The notes below the pieces were generated by a model. It did not search any database, had not been told where the DNA came from, and saw only the letters and a program-made list of their open reading frames with translations. Below, in pieces: positions 1-7,767 of a stretch of DNA of 21,529 nt. Origin of the DNA: an uncultured Eubacteriales bacterium (GTDB lineage: Bacteria > Bacillota > Clostridia > Oscillospirales > CAG-272); the NCBI GenBank assembly GCA_934446485.1, contig CAKSEM010000005.1, positions 1-21,529 of the forward strand. Reading direction: 5' to 3'. Each line of letters starts with the position of its first letter. Position 1 is the first letter of the stretch. A program made the translations under genes and the position numbers.

Positions 1-86
1 GCAAATGACCGTGCGCTGCTCGGATAAACGATATATGCGGGCTGCGCTACGGCGCGGTCCGTTCGTTATTTCGGAGGTAATTATTT

Positions 87-653
87 ATGAGAAAATACGA
101 TATCAATGCGATAAGTTCGGCATCGCACAACGCTGCGGAGGAGTTGTGCCGTATCGGAGGCCTCGGACGCGGGGACATACTGGTTGTGGGATGCTCTTCA
201 AGCGAGGTGACGGGCGGAGTTATCGGCAAGAGCTCTGCGCCTGAAGCGGCGCAAGCGGTGTTTGACGGAATTCGTTCGGTGACGGAGCCGCTCGGCGTGT
301 ACATTGCGGCGCAGTGCTGTGAACATCTGAATCGCGCTACCGTGATAGAACGTGCTGCACTTGCATTGCTTCCCACGGCTGAAGAGGTGAATGTCGTGCC
401 TCAGCCGAAGGCGGGCGGGTCGTTTGCGACTGCCGCATACCGCAGCTTTGATGATCCTGCGGTGATAGAGAGCGTCAGTGCCGATGCGGGGCTTGACATC
501 GGATCGACGCTTATCGGAATGCATTTGAAGCGGGTTGCGGTGCCGGTGAGACTGTCGGTGTCGCACATCGGAGACGCTTACGTTACCGCAGCGAGAGTCA
601 GACCTAAGTTTATCGGAGGCTGCCGCGCGGTATACGATGAAAAGCGTATGTGA
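87..653 (+). CDS. UPF0340 / TIGR01440 family protein (YwlG-like)
   Basis: A 188-residue protein that I recognise as the UPF0340 (TIGR01440, B. subtilis YwlG) family; no biochemical role is established for the family. The N-terminal third carries its hallmark, a glycine/serine-rich stretch CSSSEVTGG followed by IGKSSAPEAA, and the middle has QCCEHLNRA. The C-terminus (GMHLKRVAVPVR, HIGDAYVTAARVRPKFIGG) also fits, and length is normal for the family. No signal peptide or membrane segment is visible, so it is probably cytosolic. The start ATG at 87 has GGAGGT upstream at 73-78. A terminator follows the stop. In other Firmicutes the gene often sits with rpiB and glyA; here the upstream neighbour is outside the window, although a frame open from base 1 ends at a stop at 25-27. 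Family call confident, function unknown. Confidence 0.9.
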   Translation: MRKYDINAISSASHNAAEELCRIGGLGRGDILVVGCSSSEVTGGVIGKSSAPEAAQAVFDGIRSVTEPLGVYIAAQCCEHLNRATVIERAALALLPTAEEVNVVPQPKAGGSFATAAYRSFDDPAVIESVSADAGLDIGSTLIGMHLKRVAVPVRLSVSHIGDAYVTAARVRPKFIGGCRAVYDEKRM

Positions 654-665
654 TTGGATCATTTT

Positions 666-702
666 GCAGGCTTCCTCAGCAAAGAGGGAGTCTGCTTTTT
701 CT
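666..702 (+). terminator. Rho-independent terminator after the UPF0340 gene
   Basis: Twelve-base arms (666-677 and 684-695, with G-T pairing tolerated) enclose a six-base loop and run straight into a T-rich tract from 696. It lies 13 bases after the stop codon of the upstream gene and separates it from the exporter promoter. Confidence 0.8.
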
Positions 703-771
703 TTCGCATCTTCGCTTCGTTCGTTTCCGCAGCCGCGCGAGAAGAGAATCTGACGAAAAACAAAAATCCAC

Positions 772-800
772 TTGACAGAATCGTATCTCGGTATTATAAT
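772..800 (+). promoter_or_regulatory. Sigma-A promoter of the ABC exporter operon
   Basis: TTGACA at 772-777 and TATAAT at 795-800, both perfect consensus, separated by 17 bases. Transcription would start near 807, giving a leader of about 140 bases before the ATPase start codon. So strong a promoter followed by palindromes suggests the operon is held off by a repressor. Confidence 0.88.
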
Positions 801-813
801 ATGGGTATCAATT

Positions 814-838
814 AGCCGCCGCTAACTGAACGGCGGCT
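814..838. repeat. Inverted repeat in the exporter leader (first)
   Basis: AGCCGCCG at 814-821 is the exact reverse complement of CGGCGGCT at 831-838, with a nine-base loop. The loop itself contains CTAAC, a half-site that recurs in the second palindrome. It lies just after the predicted transcription start and could be an RNA hairpin or part of an operator. Confidence 0.6.
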
Positions 839-847
839 CTAATTCGC

Positions 848-877
848 CAGTTTAGTTAGCCTGAGCTAACCGAACTG
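848..877. promoter_or_regulatory. Large palindrome, probable repressor operator (MarR-like)
   Basis: Two 13-base arms (848-860 and 865-877) match at 11 of 13 positions around a four-base centre; the core is GTTAGC-CTGA-GCTAAC. The dyad is centred about 55 bases after the predicted transcription start. Long palindromes built on TTAG/CTAA half-sites are typical of winged-helix dimers such as the MarR family. No regulator gene is present in the window, so the cognate protein is unknown. The alternative is a leader RNA hairpin. Confidence 0.55.
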
Positions 878-946
878 TGCGTAATGTGCGTAAATTTAAG
901 AGCCGGCAGCATACAGCCGACAACCTGGAGGAGGCGCAATATCTAT

Positions 947-1648
947 ATGGATATCGTAAAGTTTGAAAATGTCTCGCGCATATATCGGAGCGGAGATCAC
1001 GAAACACGTGCGCTTGACGGCGTTGATATGACTCTTGAGGAGGGAAAGTTTGTAGTTATCCTCGGTCCGAGCGGCGCCGGAAAATCGACGCTTCTGAACC
1101 TGCTCGGCGGACTTGACAGTCCCACGTCCGGCAGGATAACTGTGTGCGGGCGGGACATATCCACCCTTCGCGGCGACGAGCTTGCCGATTACAGGGCGAA
1201 GACTGTAGGGTTCGTCTTTCAGTTTTACAACCTGATACCGACGCTTACTGTATATGAAAATGTCGAGCTTGTGCGAGAGATCACCGATGATCCGCTGCCG
1301 ACCCGCCAGATGCTTGACGAGGTGAGACTTGCCGATCATATGAAGAATTTTCCGGCAGAGCTTTCGGGAGGCGAGCAGCAGCGGGTATCTATTGCCCGTG
1401 CGCTTGCCAAGAATCCGAAGCTCCTCCTTTGCGATGAGCCGACCGGCGCACTCGATTCGGCGACCGGAGTCACGGTTTTGAAGCTTCTCCTTTCGATGGC
1501 GCGAAACTACGGAAAGACGATCGTCATTGTCACACACAATCAGAATATAGCGAAGATGGCGGACGTCGTCATTCGCGTGAAGAACGGCAAGATCCGCTCC
1601 TGCGAGGTTCAGGAGTCGCCGATGAGTGCCGATGAAGTGGAGTGGTGA
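947..1648 (+). CDS. ABC exporter ATP-binding protein (MacB/LolD type)
   Basis: ATPase subunit, 233 residues, of a MacB/LolD-type ABC system, acting on the cytoplasmic face with the FtsX-type permease encoded next. Walker A GPSGAGKST is at residues 40-48, the Q-loop in the VFQFYNLIPTLTVYENV region, the signature LSGGEQQ begins at 139, Walker B LLLCDEPTG has D163/E164, and the H-loop histidine is in IVTHNQN. I chose ATG 947 because GGAGGAGG lies at 927-934 and the ABC fold begins directly at MDIVKFENV; an in-frame start at 884 would add 21 residues without homology and no ribosome site. The gene ends inside the start region of the permease, so the two are translationally coupled. Substrate cannot be told; relatives export antimicrobial peptides, other toxic compounds or lipoproteins. 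Confidence 0.93.
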   Translation: MDIVKFENVSRIYRSGDHETRALDGVDMTLEEGKFVVILGPSGAGKSTLLNLLGGLDSPTSGRITVCGRDISTLRGDELADYRAKTVGFVFQFYNLIPTLTVYENVELVREITDDPLPTRQMLDEVRLADHMKNFPAELSGGEQQRVSIARALAKNPKLLLCDEPTGALDSATGVTVLKLLLSMARNYGKTIVIVTHNQNIAKMADVVIRVKNGKIRSCEVQESPMSADEVEW

Positions 1649-1650
1649 CG

Positions 1651-3915
1651 ATGCTTTGGAGAAAACTTTTGCGTACGGCATGGAAGTACAGGGCTCAGTT
1701 CATATCCATGACGCTCATGGTTGCCATCGGTATCGGGATATTTTTCGGATTCAATATAGAGTGGTACAGCATTGAGAAGAACACGGACGAATTTTACGGT
1801 GAGACGAGCTTTGCTGATTACCGCATATACAGCGATGCCGGATTTGACGAGGATGACGTGCAGAGTGTTCGCAATCTCGGAGTTTCGGCGGAGCGTGTGC
1901 TTTCGGTCAATGTTGACGTAAAGGATTCGGACAATTCGCTTGCGCTCTTTTCACCGGAGCGTGGCGACATATCAAAGTTTTACACGACCGAGGGTGACGA
2001 CTACGATGCTTCCCGACACGGGTTTTGGCTGTCGGACAGGTATGCTGCAGAGAACGGTATATCTGTCGGCGACAGCCTTACGGTGACGTATCGCGGAGTT
2101 GCGGTCACGTCTGAGGTTCTGGGGCTCGGAAAGAGCTCTGAATTTGCCGTGTGTGTGGCCGACGACAATCAGCTTATGCCGGATTACACACGCTTCGGCT
2201 TCGTATATGCCTCGCCCGAAACTGTATTCGATGCTCTCGGCACCGAATACTACCCGCAGATAAACATTATTTCGGATATGTCGAAGAGCGAGATGGAGTA
2301 TGGCCTTGAGGAGGCGCTCGGGATTACGACGCTTGTCGTGCCGAAGGAAGATTTTTTGGCTTATTCGGGACCGCGCGGCGAGATGGAGGAGGGGCAGACG
2401 ATGGGATCGATTCTGCCGGTCCTTTTCCTCGTCATAGCCATACTTACTATGGTGACGACGATGCACCGCATCGCCTCGAACGAAAAGACGCAGATCGGAA
2501 CACTGAAGGCGCTGGGTCTGCGCGACCGTCGGATACTTAGGCATTATACATCATACGGATTGACGCTCGGAATTGCGGGATCGGTTCTCGGCATAATTCT
2601 CGGCTACGCGATCGCGGGGATGATCATAAGCGACCACGGAATGATGAGCACCTACATAGATCTTCCGTCATGGAGTCTGCGGATGCCGCCGTTCTGCTTA
2701 GTTGTGCTTGCCGCGGTCATCGCGTTTATGACGCTCATAAGCTATCTGTCCGTCAGGCGTATGCTCGCGGGCTCTGCGGCAGATGCGCTGAGACCGTATA
2801 CACCGCGCAAGGTGCGCCCGCTCGTACTCGAGAAAGGCTTACTTTGGAAGCACCTTCCGTTCGGGACACGGTGGAACCTGCGCGATATTTCCAGACATAA
2901 GTCACGTTCGCTCATGACGCTCCTCGGCGTTCTGGGATGCATGGTGTTGATGGTCGGCGGAATGGGAATGCGCGATACGATGAGCGGTTTTCTCGACCTT
3001 ATAGATCACGATATCAGCAACTACGAGACGCGCGTCAACATAACCGAAAGTGCCGATTCCGAAGAGATAGCGAGATTTGCTGACGAGGTGGACGGCGACA
3101 CTCTGTCCTCCGCAGGGGTACGTCTCGGAGAGAATACGGTAGCGCTCGAGGTTTACAATATCACGCATGATACCGTGCATTTCATGGACGAGAACGGCAG
3201 CCGCGTGCAGCTGTCGGATGATGGCGCGTACATTTGCGTGCGCCTTGCCGATGAGTACAGTGTCGGCGACACCGTGGAGTTTTCGCCGTACGGCTCGGAC
3301 GATACGTACAGCGTCAAGGTGATCGGGATCCTCCGCTCGGTTATGACCGAGAACCTCGTTATGACCGAGGAGTGCGCCGACAGACTGGGGATACCGCATC
3401 GTGTCAGTGCCGTTCTGACCGACCGTGCTCAGTCGGACATACCCGACAGAGCTTTCATATCGGGAAGACAGTCGAAGAGTGCGATCATGGAGTCGTATTC
3501 GAGCTTTCTTGATATAATGAATGCTATGGTTGCCGTCCTCGTCGTCGCCGCGGCGGTTCTCGGAGTGGTCGTGCTCTACAACCTCGGCGTTATGAGCTAT
3601 ATCGAGCGCTCACGTGAGATGGCAACATTAAAGGTGGTCGGCTTCCGTGATCGACACATCGGACGGATACTTATTAGCCAGAATATATGGATTACGGCGA
3701 TAGGAGTCCTGCTTGGACTGCCGGCGGGATACGGGACCTTGCGCTGCCTTGTGGATGCGCTTGCTTCGGAGTATGAACTGACCGTCATCATAAATCCTGT
3801 GACGTACATATTGAGTATGCTCCTCACATTCGGCGTGTCACTCATAGTCGGCTTCTTCATTGCCCGTAAGAATCGAAAGATAGATATGGTCGAAGCGCTG
3901 AAGGGCGCAGAATAA
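1651..3915 (+). CDS. FtsX-like ABC transporter permease
   Basis: A 754-residue membrane protein with two FtsX-type units. A first membrane segment at about residues 16-37 is followed by a large extracytoplasmic region (about 40-250) and three segments near 254-272, 300-327 and 349-370. A further segment at about 421-440 precedes a second extracellular region, then three more near 627-652, 682-705 and 717-738. The cytoplasmic phrases IGTLKALGLRDR and MATLKVVGFRDR, one per half, are the usual FtsX coupling motifs that contact the ATPase. ATG 1651 lies two bases after the ATPase stop, with GGAG at 1639-1642; GTG codons at 1642 and 1645 are alternatives, the latter giving a GTGA overlap. It most likely works with the preceding ATPase as a heteromeric exporter or mechanotransmitter. 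Confidence 0.92.
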   Translation: MLWRKLLRTAWKYRAQFISMTLMVAIGIGIFFGFNIEWYSIEKNTDEFYGETSFADYRIYSDAGFDEDDVQSVRNLGVSAERVLSVNVDVKDSDNSLALFSPERGDISKFYTTEGDDYDASRHGFWLSDRYAAENGISVGDSLTVTYRGVAVTSEVLGLGKSSEFAVCVADDNQLMPDYTRFGFVYASPETVFDALGTEYYPQINIISDMSKSEMEYGLEEALGITTLVVPKEDFLAYSGPRGEMEEGQTMGSILPVLFLVIAILTMVTTMHRIASNEKTQIGTLKALGLRDRRILRHYTSYGLTLGIAGSVLGIILGYAIAGMIISDHGMMSTYIDLPSWSLRMPPFCLVVLAAVIAFMTLISYLSVRRMLAGSAADALRPYTPRKVRPLVLEKGLLWKHLPFGTRWNLRDISRHKSRSLMTLLGVLGCMVLMVGGMGMRDTMSGFLDLIDHDISNYETRVNITESADSEEIARFADEVDGDTLSSAGVRLGENTVALEVYNITHDTVHFMDENGSRVQLSDDGAYICVRLADEYSVGDTVEFSPYGSDDTYSVKVIGILRSVMTENLVMTEECADRLGIPHRVSAVLTDRAQSDIPDRAFISGRQSKSAIMESYSSFLDIMNAMVAVLVVAAAVLGVVVLYNLGVMSYIERSREMATLKVVGFRDRHIGRILISQNIWITAIGVLLGLPAGYGTLRCLVDALASEYELTVIINPVTYILSMLLTFGVSLIVGFFIARKNRKIDMVEALKGAE

Positions 3916-3922
3916 AAAAGGT

Positions 3923-3952
3923 ACCTCCGACCTGCGAGTCGGAGGTCTTTTT
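3923..3952 (+). terminator. Rho-independent terminator of the exporter operon
   Basis: Perfect nine-base stem ACCTCCGAC/GTCGGAGGT (3923-3931, 3938-3946) with a six-base loop, followed by CTTTTTG. It begins eight bases after the permease stop codon. Confidence 0.93.
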
Positions 3953-4021
3953 GTATAAAGGAGTCCGCCTGATAAATTGGCATTTTTAAAGAGGCTTTTG
4001 CCGACGATCGGTTTCACCGCA

Positions 4022-4110
4022 GCGGATGTTTCCTTGTAAACGGAGCTGTCGTCGAAGGCGACCGAGGGATTCTCCGTTTTTGCTACACGAGATTGCTGCA
4101 AGACATCCGC
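4022..4110. repeat. Nested inverted-repeat element in the intergenic region
   Basis: The 362-base stretch 3916-4277 holds no credible gene. Besides terminators at both ends it contains a nested palindrome: GCGGATGT (4022-4029) pairs with ACATCCGC (4103-4110), AAACGGAG (4038-4045) with CTCCGTTT (4072-4079), and an inner TCGTCG with CGACCGA near 4050-4063. On the minus strand it contains the phrases AATCCCTCGGTCGCC and GACAGCTCCGTTTAC, which resemble a class of dispersed intergenic repeats I know from gut Clostridia (recalled, not searched). Probably a degenerate REP or MITE-like element or a structured RNA. From 4185 to 4277 I see nothing further. Confidence 0.5.
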
Positions 4111-4149
4111 TTCGCACTTGCACGGCATCTCTCGACACGGGAGGTGGGG

Positions 4150-4184
4150 CGAAAAGAGCCCCCGCCGCAATTTGCGGCGGGGGC
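4150..4184 (-). terminator. Rho-independent terminator for the minus-strand gtrA-like gene
   Basis: Eleven-base perfect GC-rich stem (4158-4168 with 4174-4184) and five-base loop. Read on the minus strand it is followed by CTCTTTTC. It sits about 95 bases past the stop of the GtrA-family gene. Confidence 0.8.
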
Positions 4185-4277
4185 ATCTGCAGGTGTCGGA
4201 AAATTCAGAGAGATTTCGGCTTTGTCGATATCAGTGCTTTGAACAAGCTGTCGGATTTACCGTAGGTTATGTGTGCG

Positions 4278-4736
4278 TCAGCGGTGCTCCTTTATGTGCA
4301 GCAGCTCCCGCACACGTCCGCGGACAGCGTCGCGCCCGCGAAAGACGATATGTCCCGTTATATAGTTAAGTATCACGACGATCACGGTAGCGGGGATCTT
4401 TGCTATGTCATTGCTCAGCCCGCACAGAGCGCAGAGAGCGATTATGAGATCCTCGGCAATGAGCGACGCGAAGCGCGAACCGACGAAGCCCACGAATTCG
4501 CCGAGTTTTGCACGGACGGTAGATGCCATGCTGTGGAACACGAAACGACGGTTGGCGAAGAACGAAAAAATAACGGATATGAGCCACGATACGGTATTGC
4601 GTATCAAAATATTCGTCAAGCCGAGCCCGGGAAGGTAGTATACAGCAAAGTTTATGACTGTGGTCAGTCCGCCGACGATCATATACGATATGAAGCGTCT
4701 GTATCGCGTCCACAGGTGTCGCAGATACTCATCCAT
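4278..4736 (-). CDS. GtrA family membrane protein
   Basis: A 152-residue integral membrane protein of the GtrA family (PF04138), whose members are thought to help flip or transfer lipid-linked sugars during cell-surface polysaccharide glycosylation. Four hydrophobic segments are visible: around the N-terminal YMIVGGLTTVINFAVYY, the WLISVIFSFFANRRFVF stretch, LIAEDLIIALCALCGL, and IPATVIVVILNYITGHIVF. FANRRFVF is the family hallmark. Length is typical. The ATG at 4736 has CGGAG ten bases upstream. It lies 157 bases downstream of the Toprim gene on the same strand, so it may be the last gene of that transcript or have its own weak promoter; none is obvious. No glycosyltransferase partner is in the window. 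Confidence 0.88.
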   Translation of the reverse strand: MDEYLRHLWTRYRRFISYMIVGGLTTVINFAVYYLPGLGLTNILIRNTVSWLISVIFSFFANRRFVFHSMASTVRAKLGEFVGFVGSRFASLIAEDLIIALCALCGLSNDIAKIPATVIVVILNYITGHIVFRGRDAVRGRVRELLHIKEHR

Positions 4737-4893
4737 CTTGATCAGTCTCCGTTCTGCCGCCTATTCGGCGGTGCAAAAGTTGTGAATTTCAAAAATCATG
4801 CGGGTCACTTTTTGCAATGTGACATGGTTTTTTAGGCGCCGGATTCCGTTACAGACCGAACGGTTTTATCACGATCTGTCGGATAGAATTGCA

Positions 4894-5508
4894 TCAAATC
4901 TCTGTGGCGGCGAGGCTCTCGCAGAGATTCGAAAAATCATCGCGGGACATTATCATATTGAGTGCCGACAGCAGTGCGTTCGGCGACATTCCCGCCGGCA
5001 GCCCCGCCGCTTCGGCGAGCCTGTCCCGCCGTTCGGCGGCGCCGTCAGTACCCGACATTCCCCGCTCGAAGAGATCTGTCTTTGAAATTTGCTCTGCGCG
5101 GCGGCGCTCTCCGTGTGAAGCAACCTCCGGATGGTTCGTAATGAGACGGCACAACGCCTCGTGCAGTACATCCGCGGGCACTCCCTCTACACCGAGCACA
5201 CCTTCGCGCGATGCGCGCTTCTTACGTCGCTCGCGTCCGGGGATCCTCGGCACGTACAACTGATACAGCCTCTCCGGCGGTATCATAGACGAGATTCTCG
5301 AGCGAATTACCGAGCCGGCACCGTCGGAGTCGCACAGAACGATCACGCCGTTTTCGGACAGCCGTCGAATAAGCGCCTGCCGCTCTGTATTCTTGAATAT
5401 GCCGAAGCCGTCCGTAGTTATTATGCAAGCCTCCGCTACGGCGGAGAGTGCTATCTTGTCATACTTTCCCTCCACGATTACGGGGAGGGCGAGCCGTATT
5501 TTATCCAC
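4894..5508 (-). CDS. RNase M5-like Toprim-domain protein
   Basis: A 204-residue protein with an N-terminal Toprim domain of the RNase M5 (RnmV, COG1658) group: PVIVEGKYDK places the catalytic glutamate at E13, and VLCDSDGAG places the acidic pair at D60 and D62. The central RIPGRERRKK and GVLGVEGVPADVL segment also matches RNase M5-type proteins, which mature 5S rRNA precursors. The C-terminal 80 residues look like the DUF4093 extension. The start is GTG at 5508, with GGAGG nine bases upstream; no ATG is suitably placed. It follows holA by only 21 bases and is presumably co-transcribed with it. Canonical rnmV usually neighbours ksgA, so this could be a second paralogue with another RNA target; I therefore give no symbol. 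Confidence 0.8.
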   Translation of the reverse strand: MDKIRLALPVIVEGKYDKIALSAVAEACIITTDGFGIFKNTERQALIRRLSENGVIVLCDSDGAGSVIRSRISSMIPPERLYQLYVPRIPGRERRKKRASREGVLGVEGVPADVLHEALCRLITNHPEVASHGERRRAEQISKTDLFERGMSGTDGAAERRDRLAEAAGLPAGMSPNALLSALNMIMSRDDFSNLCESLAATEI

Positions 5509-5529
5509 AGCCGGATGCCTCCGTTGACG

Positions 5530-6558
5530 TCACCGTCTTATGCCGACGGAGCATATCAGTCTTTCAAGCGGTATGTATCCGAGCGGTGTTGTCTTCATCT
5601 TCATATCTGCCTCGGCGCACATAGACACTGCGCGGTCGAGGGCATCTGCCGAGACTCCGGAGACTGCTTTCATATATAGCCCCACGCGGTATTCATGCAT
5701 CTTCATGGTTTCTGATATCGCGCGGCGGTCAGCTCCCTCTGCGGCAAGATGCGCGACTGTTGCCATGTCACAGAAGGACGATGTTACCGACGCGAGCAGC
5801 CTTACCGGGTTTTCACCTCTCCGCTTTGCGCGCGACAGACATGTGAGCGCTGCGGCACGGTCTCCTCCGAGGATAGAGTTCGCAAGCATGAATGCGTCCT
5901 CCTCGGGAGAGTGCGATACGGTTTCGCCGACGAGGGCGGCACTTACCGTCCCGACACCTGATGATTTGGCAGCCGCAATGAGCTTGTCAGCCTCTCCGCG
6001 CAGGCGGTGCATCGATCTGCCGCACAGTGCGACCATGAGGTGTGCGGCTTCGGATTCTGTACCGAGAGATGCTCCGGAAAAGTGTCGGGTCAGCCACTGT
6101 GCGAGCTTCGCCTCGCTCTGAAGGGGAAAATCGACTGCCGAGAGGTGTTTTGATATTGCTTTGAACGCCGTGCTCGGACGTCGCTCTGTCCCGGGATCGA
6201 AACCGCCGGGGGCGACACTTATGACGAGCACCGCGCCCGGGTATTCACCGAGGGAGGCGTATACCTTATCGAGAGCGCTCCTCTCACGCTCCGGGATGGT
6301 CTTGTACGACGTGAGGCGCACGCGCACGAGTTTTTGCTCTGACATGAGCGGAGGCGCGGCTATCGCCGAGAGGAGCGCGTCAGCGGTGAAGTCATCGTCG
6401 CCGAGAATGACCTCGTTAAACACGGCGATCGATTCGTCCGCAATGACGGTGCGGCGGATGACGGATGTGTAGTGCTCCTTGAGGTAGTCCTCTTCACCGC
6501 AGAAGAAGTACCCCCCCGAGGGGGACTTTGCCGACGTTTTCAGTTCACGTTCTGTCAT
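5530..6558 (-). CDS. holA: DNA polymerase III subunit delta
   Basis: The delta subunit of the replicative clamp loader, which opens the beta clamp during loading. The 342-residue product has the AAA-like fold without a nucleotide-binding P-loop, as expected for delta. The N-terminal GGYFFCGEEDYLKEHY phrase is the family signature, and the middle (LANSILGGDRAAALTCLSRA, GENPVRLLASVTSSF) and C-terminus (KTTPLGYIPLERLI) match PF06144-type delta proteins. An open frame extends back to 6849, but ATG 6558 is right: it has GGAGG seven bases upstream, starts exactly at the conserved domain, and a promoter lies at 6593-6621. The extension would run through the end of mglC. It heads an operon with the Toprim gene. 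Confidence 0.92.
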   Translation of the reverse strand: MTERELKTSAKSPSGGYFFCGEEDYLKEHYTSVIRRTVIADESIAVFNEVILGDDDFTADALLSAIAAPPLMSEQKLVRVRLTSYKTIPERERSALDKVYASLGEYPGAVLVISVAPGGFDPGTERRPSTAFKAISKHLSAVDFPLQSEAKLAQWLTRHFSGASLGTESEAAHLMVALCGRSMHRLRGEADKLIAAAKSSGVGTVSAALVGETVSHSPEEDAFMLANSILGGDRAAALTCLSRAKRRGENPVRLLASVTSSFCDMATVAHLAAEGADRRAISETMKMHEYRVGLYMKAVSGVSADALDRAVSMCAEADMKMKTTPLGYIPLERLICSVGIRR

Positions 6559-6592
6559 CCTCTCGCCTCCGTTCACAGATTTTACTTTAGAT

Positions 6593-6621
6593 ATGATACC
6601 ATAACGGCACGAAAATTGCAA
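6593..6621 (-). promoter_or_regulatory. Sigma-A promoter of holA
   Basis: On the minus strand, TTGCAA (6616-6621) and TATCAT (6593-6598) are separated by 17 bases, about 35 bases before the holA start. It lies just after the mglC stop, so holA can be expressed independently of the sugar transporter. No clear terminator separates the two units. Confidence 0.7.
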
Positions 6622-6650
6622 GGCTATTTGCACGGCGCTACCGTTACCCG

Positions 6651-7730
6651 TTACCGTCTGACGAGGTACTTCCTCATATCGATTGCGCAGGCGATCAGGA
6701 TTATGAGTCCCTTTATGACGTACTGCATATTCGAATCGATGCGCAGGAACGTAAGTCCTACGAATATGATGCGCAGAAGCACGACGCCCGTGATGACGCC
6801 GCTTATCCGTCCGATGCCGCCGACGAAGGACACGCCTCCTATGACGCACGCGGCGATCGCGTCGAGTTCATAGTTGAGACCTGTCGCTGCACTATTGGAA
6901 CCGATCCGTGCCGCCTCAATAAAGCCGGTGATCCCGTACATGATTCCCGCGAGTGTGAACACCAGGATGATCGTCGCCGTGACACTGACGCCCGATACGC
7001 GCGCCGCATCTTCATTCGAACCGACGGCGAACATATTCTTTCCGAAGCGCGTCTTGTTCCAGACGATCCACATGATCACCGTAACGGCTGCCGAGTAGAA
7101 GACGTAGTTCGGCAGCGCCGTGCTGCCGAGGCTCACGATGCTCCCGGTTATGAATGAGGTGTATGAGTCGTCGAGCCCCGAGAGCGACTGTCCGTTATTG
7201 TTTCCGTTCATCAGGTACATGAGAAGTATTCCGTAGGTGATGAGCTGCGTCGCAAGTGTTACGATGAACGGGTGCAGATGAAACTTTGCTGTGCAGAAGC
7301 CGTTCACCAGCCCGACGAGCCCGCCTATTGCTATGGCAATGAGGAACACTACCCACAGCGGCATAGTCTGCAGAGCGGGGAACATCTTGCTCGCGTACCC
7401 TGTTGCCTGAAGAAGCGATGCCGAGACGCACGCGACGAGTCCGACTATTCGTCCGGCGGACAGGTCCGTGCCCGTGAGGATGATACATCCGGCGATACCG
7501 AGTGCTATCGGCAGGTTTGCTGCAGACAGTGAAATTATATTTACGATCGACGGGAGCGACAGGAACATCGGATTTATGATCTCGATTATCACTATTGCCC
7601 CGATGAGAAATATATACAGAGAGTTATCTATCAGCAATTCGCGCCTCCGTCTCCGTCGTTCATCGGGCGGAAGTGCGCGGTATGCACCGAGGCGGGCCGC
7701 TATGCCGCGCCTCTCTTTAGTTTTTTCCAT
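6651..7730 (-). CDS. mglC: Galactose/methyl-galactoside ABC transporter permease
   Basis: Membrane subunit of a BPL/RbsC-type sugar importer, 359 residues, best matched to MglC. A long basic N-terminus (about 40 residues, ending RRRRRRELL) precedes roughly nine or ten hydrophobic segments starting at NSLYIFLIGAIVIIEI. Family motifs include NLPIALGIAGCIILTGTDLSAGR, typical of MglC, the LHPFIVTLATQ loop, and FGKNMFAVGSNEDAARVSG, the loop that contacts the ATPase. The start ATG 7730 has AAGGAG eight bases upstream; the open frame upstream to 7838 overlaps the end of mglA and lacks a ribosome site. It is the third gene of mglBAC. The related ribose permease RbsC is the main alternative, but the MglB-like partner favours galactosides. 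Confidence 0.9.
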   Translation of the reverse strand: MEKTKERRGIAARLGAYRALPPDERRRRRRELLIDNSLYIFLIGAIVIIEIINPMFLSLPSIVNIISLSAANLPIALGIAGCIILTGTDLSAGRIVGLVACVSASLLQATGYASKMFPALQTMPLWVVFLIAIAIGGLVGLVNGFCTAKFHLHPFIVTLATQLITYGILLMYLMNGNNNGQSLSGLDDSYTSFITGSIVSLGSTALPNYVFYSAAVTVIMWIVWNKTRFGKNMFAVGSNEDAARVSGVSVTATIILVFTLAGIMYGITGFIEAARIGSNSAATGLNYELDAIAACVIGGVSFVGGIGRISGVITGVVLLRIIFVGLTFLRIDSNMQYVIKGLIILIACAIDMRKYLVRR

Positions 7731-7767
7731 ACTGAAGTCTCCTTGATATAGGTTGCGGTGCGGTGTT

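Noticed and set aside
1..27. Tail of an upstream plus-strand gene ending at 25-27
   Set aside because: Only eight codons are visible, too few to tell a real C-terminus from chance, so it is not listed as a feature.
5..244. Plus-strand open frame of 79 codons overlapping the UPF0340 start
   Set aside because: It overlaps the well-supported gene in another frame and has no ribosome site or family features.
896..1681. Minus-strand open frame opposite the exporter ATPase
   Set aside because: The plus strand carries complete Walker A, signature and Walker B motifs; the minus frame shows no family feature.
3986..4186. Small minus-strand proteins predicted in the 3986-4186 region
   Set aside because: They translate the nested repeat and the terminator stem; their arginine/cysteine-rich sequence is typical of spurious calls on intergenic repeats.
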